From positions 62,001 to 126,000 of the forward strand of contig NZ_AKJZ01000018.1 in assembly GCF_000282055.1 (NCBI RefSeq): a DNA stretch of 64,000 bases, given 5' to 3'. This document shows positions 29,198 through 36,772 of this stretch, one piece after another; the first letter of the stretch is position 1, and every line of letters begins with the position of its first letter. The DNA comes from Flavobacterium sp. CF136. GTDB taxonomy: Bacteria > Bacteroidota > Bacteroidia > Flavobacteriales > Flavobacteriaceae. Below the pieces are notes generated by a model. That model was not told where the DNA came from. It did no database searches and saw only the letters and a program-made list of their open reading frames with translations. The position numbers and the translations under genes are program-made.

Positions 29198-29840
29198 ACA
29201 TAAAAACAGAATATTAATTGTAGAAGACGAAGTTCTAATTGCGTTCTCCATAAAAAAAATGCTGGATCCATTTTTCGTATCTGAAATTGCTCACGATTAT
29301 GAAGAAGCCAGAATGCTCTTGTCTCACAAACTGTTTGATCTTGTTCTGATCGACATTTCTCTTTCCGGAGATAAAACGGGTCTTGATTTAGCAAGCTTTA
29401 TCAATACAAATATTTCTATTCCTTTTATTTTTACTACCGCATTGACAGATCCGGGTACTTTGGAAAAGGTAACCAATCTGAAACCTTCTGCCTATCTTTC
29501 TAAACCAGTAGAAAGTGTTAACCTGATTACTGCAATAAACCTCGCTTTGGCCAATCAGGACATGATTTTTAAAATTGAACTGGGAAAACAGATTCATTAT
29601 TTTCAGTCGAAAAATTTTCTCTTTGCTGAAGCTGATCATGTCTACATTGAAATACATTTGAAATCCGGTAAAAATCAGATTCTGAGAACAACGATGACCT
29701 ATCTTGAAGAAGTTTTTCCTTCTAAACATTTCAGAAGAATTAACCGCAGTGTTGCTGTAAACCCGTACCATATTTCAAAAATTGTAAACGACAAATTATA
29801 CATCGGAGATAAGATTTTCAAAATATCAAAAAATTTCTGA
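29190..29840 (+). CDS. LytTR family response regulator
   Basis: 216 aa. The receiver domain (about 6-120) has the acidic pair E12-D13, phospho-acceptor D55 in LVLIDISLSG, a TT switch region and K in LSKPVES. The LytTR DNA-binding domain (about 135-216) has KNFLFAEADHVYIEI, RTTMTYLEEVFPSKHFRRINRSVAVNP in outline, and ends in IFKISKNF. It is co-translated with the kinase upstream. Its probable target lies right behind it: a direct repeat with a 21-bp period at 29844-29876, upstream of the PI-PLC-like gene. Confidence 0.85.
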   Translation: MTEHKNRILIVEDEVLIAFSIKKMLDPFFVSEIAHDYEEARMLLSHKLFDLVLIDISLSGDKTGLDLASFINTNISIPFIFTTALTDPGTLEKVTNLKPSAYLSKPVESVNLITAINLALANQDMIFKIELGKQIHYFQSKNFLFAEADHVYIEIHLKSGKNQILRTTMTYLEEVFPSKHFRRINRSVAVNPYHISKIVNDKLYIGDKIFKISKNF

Positions 29841-29843
29841 TAC

Positions 29844-29876
29844 GGTTTCAGAACAAAAAAATGGGGTTTCAGAACA
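29844..29876 (+). promoter_or_regulatory. candidate LytTR operator: two 12-bp direct repeats, 21-bp period
   Basis: GGTTTCAGAACA occurs at 29844-29855 and again, identically, at 29865-29876. The 21-bp period puts both copies on one face of the helix, the arrangement known for LytTR regulators, which bind paired about 9-bp direct repeats spaced two turns apart. It starts 4 bp after the LytTR gene's stop and 68 bp before the next start. The match to the family's spacing rule is seen; the binding itself is inference. Confidence 0.55.
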
Positions 29877-29943
29877 TTTTTTAAACGATTGGATTGGAAA
29901 GCTGTAGTTTTAAACCTGCAAATAAAACTAAAAACCAAGACAA

Positions 29944-31197
29944 ATGAAGAATTCTGCTTCCCCTACATTTGGAGATATCTCTTTTAAAGCGTCTCACAAC
30001 TCTTATCAACGCAGCGAGACCATTTCTAATCAATTGGAGTTTGATCCAACCGCACCTTACCAAAGTGGTTGTATGGCAATCGAACTTGACATAATCAGGC
30101 AATCTAAAGACTATAAAAATGGAGAAATAACCAGCGGATATTTTAAAGTGTCCCATACGCCAGGGGCATCTGCTGCTTCCCATCTTGATGAATGGTTAGG
30201 TTATATATTTGGCTGGCACAATAGCAATCCAAATCATTTGCCTATTGTAGTATACATAGACATAAAAAGTACAGAAGGTGGTTATTTGAGTTTTGGTGAC
30301 AGGATAGATCAGTATTTGACGAAATATTTTGACAAATCAATAATCTATACGCCAGGAATGCTGTATTCATCTAAACTAAAAGGAGAGGGTGATACTTATA
30401 ACGACTTATGTTCATTTGTGGTTCAGAAGGATTGGCCCCAAATTGATCAAATGTTAGGAAAAGTCATTTTCTGTCTGACGGGAAATTCGGATTGGAAAAA
30501 GATGTATGCGGATTCATCTGATTTATTGACTACAAGGCTCTGCTTTAGTGATGATGGTTCAGAATATGAAACTCCGCCAACAACGGGTAATCGGGTATTT
30601 TTCAATTTTGGTACAAAGAAGAAAGATAAATGGAACGAGACGATAAAAAAATATAGTAAGAACCATTTAATCACCCGGGTATATGAAGTAAATGATGCAG
30701 ACCTTTGGGAAAAAGCCTTGACTTCTACATTTAGTGCAATTGCTACAAATAAAATCAGAAATCATAAATGGGCATATGTCAGCAATGAAGGGCATCCATA
30801 TCTCAAAAAATTGATAAATCTGCCACCATTACCTCCTTCAGAACTTAAGTCAATGAAAAATATTGCCAATAATGAGTACAGAACTGATCATGCTAAAAAA
30901 ATGAGTAAAGATTATAAAAAATCACATTGCGATTTTTACTTCGAAAGCCAATATGATGGTACTAATATTTTCGCAATAAAAAACAAAGAGAATAATAAAT
31001 ATTTTTCTGATCATATTGCTACTATGGAGAGTGAGATTAAAAGTATTGACCAAAAATGGAAATTAACCAAAGTTGATGGAAAGATAAATCAGTATTATAT
31101 TCAAAATTTAGGGAATCTAAAATACATGACTAAGAGAGCATCCCAATTATCAGAGAAAAATGGCATCAACGAAATTTACGAATTGACACCAAGATAA
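29944..31197 (+). CDS. PI-PLC X-domain-like phosphodiesterase with C-terminal beta domain
   Basis: 417 aa. The catalytic half has FKASHNSYQ (H18), CMAIELDI and FKVSHTPG (H71), matching the two active histidines and acidic ligands of phosphatidylinositol-specific phospholipase C-like enzymes, followed by HLPIVVYIDIKS. The C-terminal about 100 residues, with repeated aromatic, KY and IKN motifs, look like a beta-trefoil/lectin-like module. There is no recognisable signal peptide. The substrate could be a phosphoinositide or another cyclisable phosphodiester lipid. Its position next to the LytTR pair suggests it is their regulated output. Confidence 0.68.
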   Translation: MKNSASPTFGDISFKASHNSYQRSETISNQLEFDPTAPYQSGCMAIELDIIRQSKDYKNGEITSGYFKVSHTPGASAASHLDEWLGYIFGWHNSNPNHLPIVVYIDIKSTEGGYLSFGDRIDQYLTKYFDKSIIYTPGMLYSSKLKGEGDTYNDLCSFVVQKDWPQIDQMLGKVIFCLTGNSDWKKMYADSSDLLTTRLCFSDDGSEYETPPTTGNRVFFNFGTKKKDKWNETIKKYSKNHLITRVYEVNDADLWEKALTSTFSAIATNKIRNHKWAYVSNEGHPYLKKLINLPPLPPSELKSMKNIANNEYRTDHAKKMSKDYKKSHCDFYFESQYDGTNIFAIKNKENNKYFSDHIATMESEIKSIDQKWKLTKVDGKINQYYIQNLGNLKYMTKRASQLSEKNGINEIYELTPR

Positions 31198-31282
31198 TGG
31201 TCATTTAAAAAACAGTGCATTTTTTGCTGACGGTTTACGGTATTTTCAAAAAATCAAATATTAATTTTTAAACATTTTACCC

Positions 31283-32116
31283 ATGAAAAAAACTTTACTT
31301 TTTGTTTTGTTCACAATATTAACAATTTATCCATCATACTCCCAAACATCAACAGAGACTTTTGAAACCGAATCTCACAGTAGTCCGAATTTAACTGATA
31401 ATGGGGTAGTTTTTAATATCATTTCTCACTCTTCAGTTTTTGACATTCAGGCAAATTATCCCGGAACCGGCTGGAATGGAACATCAATTGACAACAGATA
31501 TATAGATAATTCCAATAGTTCTGGAGCAAATGCTTCGTTTAGTATAAAAACTACTTCCAATTTATTTAAAGTAAATCGTTTTTGGATATTTCTTTCAAAT
31601 AGCGCCCTGAATCAAAATGTAACCGGAACTCTTACGGTAACTGGTAAACTTAGCGGAGTAACTAAATTTACTCAAACTAAATCAACCGGTTTTGCAACAT
31701 CTTTAGGATCTACAAATGGCTATACTTTTATTGACATGACTAACCTAAATGGGCAAAATTATAGTAATATCGTAATAGATGAACTTTTAATCACTCTTGG
31801 AGGTAATTATACCTATGCCGGGTTAGATGCTTTTACTTGGGTCAAAGATTCAGGAGTAGTTTTAGGTATAAATGATGAGGAATTTAAAAATACTTTCAAA
31901 TTTTACCCAAACCCGGCACAAAGCAGAGTATTCGTTGAAGCAAATACACTTACTAATGCCCTGCTTCAAATTTTTGATATCAATGGCCATGAATTAAAAA
32001 GTCAAAAAATAGACAATACAAGCTCAATTAATATCGATGATTTGCAATCAGGAATTTATCTATTTAAAATCTCAAGCCAAGAGGGAACAGCAACACAACG
32101 TATTGTAAAGAATTAG
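31283..32116 (+). CDS. secreted protein with type IX secretion C-terminal sorting domain
   Basis: 277 aa. The signal peptide (TLLFVLFTILTIYPSYSQ) is followed by a beta-rich domain of about 165 residues with a TETFETES start and a YAGLDAFTWV end; I do not recognise a catalytic family. The last 75 residues are a type A T9SS sorting domain: FKFYPNPAQSRVFVEAN, LLQIFDINGHELKSQKI, and a final SGIYLFKISSQEG-ATQRIVKN. It should be exported by T9SS, whose core gldKLMN is in this window, and be released or anchored on the surface. Confidence 0.82.
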   Translation: MKKTLLFVLFTILTIYPSYSQTSTETFETESHSSPNLTDNGVVFNIISHSSVFDIQANYPGTGWNGTSIDNRYIDNSNSSGANASFSIKTTSNLFKVNRFWIFLSNSALNQNVTGTLTVTGKLSGVTKFTQTKSTGFATSLGSTNGYTFIDMTNLNGQNYSNIVIDELLITLGGNYTYAGLDAFTWVKDSGVVLGINDEEFKNTFKFYPNPAQSRVFVEANTLTNALLQIFDINGHELKSQKIDNTSSINIDDLQSGIYLFKISSQEGTATQRIVKN

Positions 32117-32252
32117 TTAGCATGATAAGCTTCTATCTATAATTTATCAAGGTTATTTATGTTCAAAAGTCGGGTGGCTTTACGCAACGGATGTTTTTGG
32201 CTACATAAATTTCAAAAAAGTGAAACAAATCATATAATCATCATCCACCTCA

Positions 32253-32286
32253 AAAAAAAAGACTGCTTTGTAAACAGTCTTTTTTA
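32253..32286. terminator. bidirectional intrinsic terminator
   Basis: An 11-bp stem (A-run plus GACTG, 32255-32265, pairing with CAGTC plus T-run, 32275-32285) encloses a 9-nt loop. A and T tracts on both sides let it serve the T9SS cargo gene on + and the convergent small gene on -. Confidence 0.85.
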
Positions 32287-32301
32287 GTTTCATTATATCA
32301 A

Positions 32302-32607
32302 TTAAGCTCTAAACAAAGCATATTTATTATAATCATATAAAACCTTATCGTATGGTACCAATAATGACGCTATCTTTTCTGAAGAAGGTTCAAAACTAAT
32401 TCCATTATGTTTTCTGAACAGATAAATTTCTTTCAGGCAATTTGACAAACTCTGATGAATTTCGGATGTAAATAATGGTAATTGATTGTCTCCTTCCAAT
32501 AAATTTATTTGATAATTTGAACTGCTTTTCGAAAGATTATTACCAATTATTCTAATTGTAAATTTAGTAGCCTTTCCATGCTGTTTACCTTGGTATTGTA
32601 CTAGCAT
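32302..32607 (-). CDS. hypothetical 101-aa protein
   Basis: No family recognised. The sequence has a beta-strand-like start (MLVQYQGKQHGKATKFTIRI), a SNYQINLLEGDNQ middle, and a helix-forming C-terminal half; no signal peptide and no Cys. It starts with ATG and ends 15 bp from a bidirectional hairpin, which supports it being a real convergent gene. The composition is ordinary for the genome. The 262 bp between it and the DUF1761 gene are very AT-rich and hold only a weak promoter box. Confidence 0.5.
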   Translation of the reverse strand: MLVQYQGKQHGKATKFTIRIIGNNLSKSSSNYQINLLEGDNQLPLFTSEIHQSLSNCLKEIYLFRKHNGISFEPSSEKIASLLVPYDKVLYDYNKYALFRA

Positions 32608-32834
32608 AATTTTATTATTAAGGGTTAAAAATTAATTTCAATAATTAAAGTTATGAAAAAAAAGCAAAAGGATATAATTGGCGTTATTAAATTATAATTT
32701 TTTTATCATAATTTTTTTTCTCTTTTTAGCAGAAAAGAGATTACAGATTACGGATTTCGCAATTAATTAAATATATTTCAAAATAATCAGGCACTTTAAT
32801 TCATTAAAAAAAGCAATGACTATTAAATTTTAAT

Positions 32835-32842
32835 TAAATTTG
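32835..32842 (+). promoter_or_regulatory. predicted -7 box (TAAATTTG) for the DUF1761 gene
   Basis: It fits TAnnTTTG and lies 27 bp before the ATG at 32870. The surrounding DNA is very AT-rich, so a chance match is possible. Confidence 0.38.
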
Positions 32843-32869
32843 AATAACTAATTATAAAAACCTCATTTT

Positions 32870-33358
32870 ATGGAAATTAACTTTATTGCATTGCTTGTTG
32901 CTGCTATCGTAACGCTTGTTGTCGGATTCATCTGGTATCATCCAAAAGTTTTCGGAACAATCTGGATGAAAGAAAATAACTTTACAGTAGAAGACCTTAA
33001 AAAAGGGAGTATGCTCAAAATATTTGGGTTAACCTACCTTTTTTCATTAATGATTACAATGATATTAATGGCATTAACAATTCATCAGTCAGGAGCATTC
33101 GGAATGGTTGGCGGACCACCGATGCTGGACCATGTAAAACCGTCTTTTACTGCTTTTATGGCTGATTATGGAACGGCGTATCGAACTTTTAAACATGGGG
33201 CCCTTCACGGTTTTATGGCTGGTTTATTTTTTGCCTTACCATTAATTGGAATTAATGGTCTTTTTGAAAGAAAGTCATGGAAATACATCTTAATTCATGC
33301 AGGTTTTTGGGCAGTATGCTTAACGCTCATGGGTGGTATAGTATGTGCATTTGCATAA
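32870..33358 (+). CDS. DUF1761 family membrane protein
   Basis: 162 aa with four predicted membrane helices: INFIALLVAAIVTLVVGFIWY, LTYLFSLMITMILMAL, HGFMAGLFFALPLIGINGLF, and FWAVCLTLMGGIVCAF. The WYHPKVFGTIWMKEN segment after helix 1 is characteristic of DUF1761. The function of the family is unknown. It is monocistronic, bounded by a promoter box and a strong terminator. Confidence 0.82.
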   Translation: MEINFIALLVAAIVTLVVGFIWYHPKVFGTIWMKENNFTVEDLKKGSMLKIFGLTYLFSLMITMILMALTIHQSGAFGMVGGPPMLDHVKPSFTAFMADYGTAYRTFKHGALHGFMAGLFFALPLIGINGLFERKSWKYILIHAGFWAVCLTLMGGIVCAFA

Positions 33359-33370
33359 ATCATAAAAATC

Positions 33371-33408
33371 AAATCCGTTTGAAATTGAAAAATCAAACGG
33401 ATTTTTTT
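33371..33408 (+). terminator. intrinsic terminator after the DUF1761 gene
   Basis: A 12-bp perfect stem (AAATCCGTTTGA at 33371-33382 with its complement at 33393-33404), a 10-nt loop and a T-run. Confidence 0.9.
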
Positions 33409-33448
33409 AATAATACCTCAAACCAAAGGAGTTATTATAAATATTACT

Positions 33449-33456
33449 TAATTTTG
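33449..33456 (+). promoter_or_regulatory. predicted -7 box (TAATTTTG) supporting the TTG start of the next gene
   Basis: It fits TAnnTTTG and ends 20 bp before the TTG at 33476, giving a short leader and supporting that start. No clear -33 TTG. Confidence 0.42.
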
Positions 33457-33475
33457 GAGAAATTAGCACACACTT

Positions 33476-34621
33476 TTGAATACAACTTATTCTTTCGAAA
33501 TATACAATAGCGTTTCCTTATTGCCTTTAGAATGGAATTCGCTCACTACAGATAATATTTTTTTGACAAGGGAATACCTGGAAGTACTTGAAAATTCTTC
33601 TCCGGTAAATATGATTTGTCATTTTATCGGAATTTTTGAAGAAAAAAAACTTATTGGAATTGCTTTAACGCAATTTTTATTTGCAGAAAAACTGAATTCC
33701 TTCGGAGATCGCGATCAATGTTTTAAGACCTCTGTTCGTAATTTCGCCTTTAAGAATTTTGCTTCATATGTATTATTCGTTGGCAACAATATGCTGACGG
33801 GACAAAATGCCTTTGCTTTTGATAAAAATGCAAAACAGTCCAAAGCAATTAAAACACTCCATAAAGCAATTAATCAGCTTAAGAAAGATTTAAAAGCGAA
33901 AGGGAAAAAAGTTCACATAACCAGCATAAAAGATTTTACAGCAACAGATATTGAGCCATTCCAAGCTGAATTTAAAAACAATTATACGTTTTCGACACAA
34001 CCCAACATGATTTTTGAAATCAATGAAAATTGGAAGACCGAACAGGATTATATTGATGCGCTCTCAAAAAAATACCGTGACCAGTATAAACGTGCCCGAA
34101 AAAAATCTGACGGAATCGTAAAACAAAAAATGACTTTATCAGACATCAAAAAATATGAAGATATAATCTATGATTTATATTTTCATGTGGCAAAAAATGC
34201 GCCTTTCAATACTTTTTTCCTGGCTCGAAATCACTTTAGTTTTTTTAAAGAAATCATGAAAGATGACTTTTTACTTTATGGTTATTTTTTAGATAAAAAA
34301 TTAGTTGGCTTCAATACATTAATAAAAAATGGGGACACCATGGATACCTACTTTTTAGGATATGATGAAACTGTTCAACGTGAAAAAATGCTGTATTTAA
34401 ATATGTTATACGACATGATTGGGTATTCTGTTAAAAAAGGTTTTAAAAAAATTATTTTTGCAAGAACCGCACTGGAAATTAAAAGTTCTGTTGGCGCAAA
34501 ACCTGTAAAAATGTATGGATTAATTACACACAGTAATGCTTTAATCAATCATAATATTGGCAGGTTTTTTAATTATCTGGAACCAAAAACGAATTGGCAG
34601 GAACGAAATCCTTTTAAATAA
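33476..34621 (+). CDS. GNAT-fold acyltransferase (BioF2/Acetyltransf_6-like)
   Basis: 381 aa with a TTG start; an in-frame stop lies 10 bp upstream and the next Met is about 45 residues in, so TTG fits best. An N-terminal GNAT-like half (FLTREYLEVLENSSPVNM...) is followed by a second half with YIDALSKKYRDQYKRARKKSD, typical of the peptidoglycan-bridge/BioF2-like acetyltransferase group, then FLYGYFLDKKLVGFNTLI and DTYFLGYD. No signal or membrane helix. The substrate is unknown. It is convergent with the lipid-kinase gene, with a 7-bp gap. Confidence 0.68.
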   Translation: MNTTYSFEIYNSVSLLPLEWNSLTTDNIFLTREYLEVLENSSPVNMICHFIGIFEEKKLIGIALTQFLFAEKLNSFGDRDQCFKTSVRNFAFKNFASYVLFVGNNMLTGQNAFAFDKNAKQSKAIKTLHKAINQLKKDLKAKGKKVHITSIKDFTATDIEPFQAEFKNNYTFSTQPNMIFEINENWKTEQDYIDALSKKYRDQYKRARKKSDGIVKQKMTLSDIKKYEDIIYDLYFHVAKNAPFNTFFLARNHFSFFKEIMKDDFLLYGYFLDKKLVGFNTLIKNGDTMDTYFLGYDETVQREKMLYLNMLYDMIGYSVKKGFKKIIFARTALEIKSSVGAKPVKMYGLITHSNALINHNIGRFFNYLEPKTNWQERNPFK

Positions 34622-34628
34622 AACAAAG

Positions 34629-35498
34629 TTAAGGAATTGCTATTTTCATTTGTTTGTGCAGAATATGGATTTCTAATAAACTCTGAGCACCACAATATTC
34701 TCCATCAATTTGAAAATTAACCGGATAATCTGTTTTTATAGTCGCTTTGTCTGTCGAAATTATGACAATATCATCAGAATCGATCGGCATATTGCCCGCA
34801 ATTATTTTTCCAATTAATAATAAATCCAGGCTTTTCAAAATTATCAATTCAAATTTTCCGTCGTTCATTACACCATACGGATTTATCGTTACGCCAGTTC
34901 CATATTTTTGAGAATTAGCAATCACGATCATTCTTGCCGGGTGCACTATAGTTTCCTTATTTGCTGTAATTGTAGCTACAAAAGGTTCATTAGAATCTAC
35001 GAGAGTTGTATATGCTTGTAAAGCATAGCCCCAAAATCCTCTCAAATCACTTTCTTCGTAGTTTTTAACTAAATCTGCATTGATACCAATATCGCTTAAG
35101 TGAATGCTTTTTTTTCCGTTGATACAAATCATATCCATTTCGATATAATCATTAAAAAAGGCAATTTTTAAGTTCTCCTCGATTGTATTTGGCAAATTCA
35201 AATCGACAGACAAGCCATTAGCTGAGCCTGCAGGCAGAATTCCGATTACAACATCATAAGCTTCCATTGCTTCGGCTACCATTTTTATGGTTCCGTCTCC
35301 GCCTGCGACAATAATTCGTTGCGGCAGATATTGATTGTAAAGCTTTTGAATTTCCTTTATATCATTTTTACCCTTAGTTTCATATACTTCCAGATGAAAA
35401 TGATTTGTATCCGAAAACTCGCCCACAACCGTTATTAAATCTGATTTATCCAGATCGCCCGAAATAGGGTTTACCACAAAGATTATATTCTTTTTCAA
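34629..35498 (-). CDS. diacylglycerol/sphingosine kinase-family lipid kinase (YegS/DagK type)
   Basis: 289 aa. The N terminus has FVVNPISGDLDKSD. The nucleotide-binding GGDGT lies at 66-70, followed by GILPAGSANGLSVDLNLP, and the C-terminal lobe has GIGIN-type DIGINADLV and NDGKFELIIL. These are the defining motifs of the DAGK catalytic family, which phosphorylates diacylglycerol-like lipids with ATP. It is transcribed divergently from an App1-like phosphatidate phosphatase gene 64 bp away, making opposite reactions on phosphatidic acid plausible. Confidence 0.82.
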   Translation of the reverse strand: MKKNIIFVVNPISGDLDKSDLITVVGEFSDTNHFHLEVYETKGKNDIKEIQKLYNQYLPQRIIVAGGDGTIKMVAEAMEAYDVVIGILPAGSANGLSVDLNLPNTIEENLKIAFFNDYIEMDMICINGKKSIHLSDIGINADLVKNYEESDLRGFWGYALQAYTTLVDSNEPFVATITANKETIVHPARMIVIANSQKYGTGVTINPYGVMNDGKFELIILKSLDLLLIGKIIAGNMPIDSDDIVIISTDKATIKTDYPVNFQIDGEYCGAQSLLEIHILHKQMKIAIP

Positions 35499-35562
35499 AA
35501 TTTAATTTTTAAAACTGATTAAAAATAATTAATTTACAGTACTCTATAAAAGTACATAATTA

Positions 35563-36525
35563 ATGAAACCAATTTTACAATTATATCGCGGTTATGCCAA
35601 TGAACAGGAATTAATTGTAATGGGACATGTTTTCAAAACATTGTATGATTATGATTTTCAGAAGAAAAACTTTAAAAATGCCACTTCAATAGTTAGCTTA
35701 TTCAGGATAAAAACCATTAAAAATTTTGATGTTTATCTTAAATATGAAGGCCAGGAAATCCATACTAAAACCTTGGATGACGGTTATTTTAAATTTTGCA
35801 TTCCTCTTAAAAAAGAATCTCATTTTGGATGGATTGAATACGAAGTAAGCATAAAACATAAAAATGAAATTATTACCGTAAAAGGCAGTTTCATCAGACC
35901 TCATAAAGGAAATCTTGGAATTATATCAGATATTGATGATACTTTCCTGATATCACATACCCGTAATATATTCAGAAAAATATACATCCTATTGTTTAAA
36001 AGTGTTAATGATCGTAAGGTCTTTAAAGATGTTGTACCTCATTATCAAGCATTAAGTTCAGCCGGAAGAAACAATAAAGATGAGCAAAATGCTTTTTTTT
36101 ATATTTCGAGCAGCGAATGGAATCTTTACCGATTTATTGTGAAATTTACCAAAATACATCAACTGCCCAGAGCTGTAATTTTATTGAAAGATATAAAAAG
36201 AGGTATTACCGATTTTTTCTTCAGCGGAAGAGGTAATCACAATCATAAATTTGATAAAATAAAGCACGTTTTAGAATTTTATCCGAATCTTAAATATGTT
36301 TTGCTGGGAGATGATTCACAACATGATCCTTTTTTATATGAACAGATCTGTAAAATATTCCCTGTGACTGTAAAAGCAGTTTATATCAGACAAACTGGCA
36401 AGTATAAAAAAGAAACAACAAAAATTATTTTGAAAAACTTAGAAGATTTGGATGTTTCCGTTTGTTATTTTAAAGACAGCAGTGAAGCTATTTTGCACTC
36501 GAAATCTATTGGAATTATTAAGTGA
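35563..36525 (+). CDS. App1-like phosphatidate phosphatase (DUF2183)
   Basis: 320 aa. An N-terminal beta domain (about 1-115) precedes the catalytic DUF2183/App1 segment: GNLGIISDIDDTFLISHT with the HAD-type D123-x-D125-D-T motif, FFYISSSEWNLYRFIVKF, LKDIKRGITDFFFSGRGNHNHK, and LLGDDSQHDPFLYEQICK. In yeast App1 this set dephosphorylates phosphatidic acid to diacylglycerol. No signal peptide; probably cytosolic or membrane-peripheral. It is divergent from the DAGK-family gene. Confidence 0.82.
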   Translation: MKPILQLYRGYANEQELIVMGHVFKTLYDYDFQKKNFKNATSIVSLFRIKTIKNFDVYLKYEGQEIHTKTLDDGYFKFCIPLKKESHFGWIEYEVSIKHKNEIITVKGSFIRPHKGNLGIISDIDDTFLISHTRNIFRKIYILLFKSVNDRKVFKDVVPHYQALSSAGRNNKDEQNAFFYISSSEWNLYRFIVKFTKIHQLPRAVILLKDIKRGITDFFFSGRGNHNHKFDKIKHVLEFYPNLKYVLLGDDSQHDPFLYEQICKIFPVTVKAVYIRQTGKYKKETTKIILKNLEDLDVSVCYFKDSSEAILHSKSIGIIK

Positions 36526-36610
36526 TTTTTTTGAAAATTGAAGATTATAAAATGGGACTGAAAACTGAGACTGTCACCGTTTACTAAAAATTTGAAAGTC
36601 TATTGAAAAC

Positions 36611-36763
36611 GATTAGCCCTAGCCCAGATTATAGAGAAAAGCCCGGAGCTAAAAAAACTAATTTTTATTACCGGAAAACAGCGACCAGCGGAAGCTCGTT
36701 TTATGGTATAGAAAAATAGTTTTTTTAGTGAGGACTTGTAACGGAAAGCTGGATTAGCTCCCG
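36611..36763. repeat. intergenic structured repeat element, possibly a conserved ncRNA
   Basis: This stretch lies between two convergent genes and has a base composition richer in GC words than its surroundings. It opens with GATTAGCCCTAGCCC and closes with GGATTAGCTCCC. An internal GGAGCTAA (36645-36652) is complementary to TTAGCTCC (36754-36761), so the whole unit can fold back. I recall similar blocks, with a TAGC/AGCTCC frame and a GGACTTGTA-CGGAAAGC centre, scattered in flavobacterial genomes, which could correspond to a known structured RNA such as Flavo-1; I cannot check this here. Confidence 0.42.
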
Positions 36764-36772
36764 AAAATCATC

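Noticed and set aside
33277..33510. 77-codon plus-strand frame spanning the DUF1761 terminator
   Set aside because: It overlaps the real gene in another frame and crosses a strong hairpin terminator.
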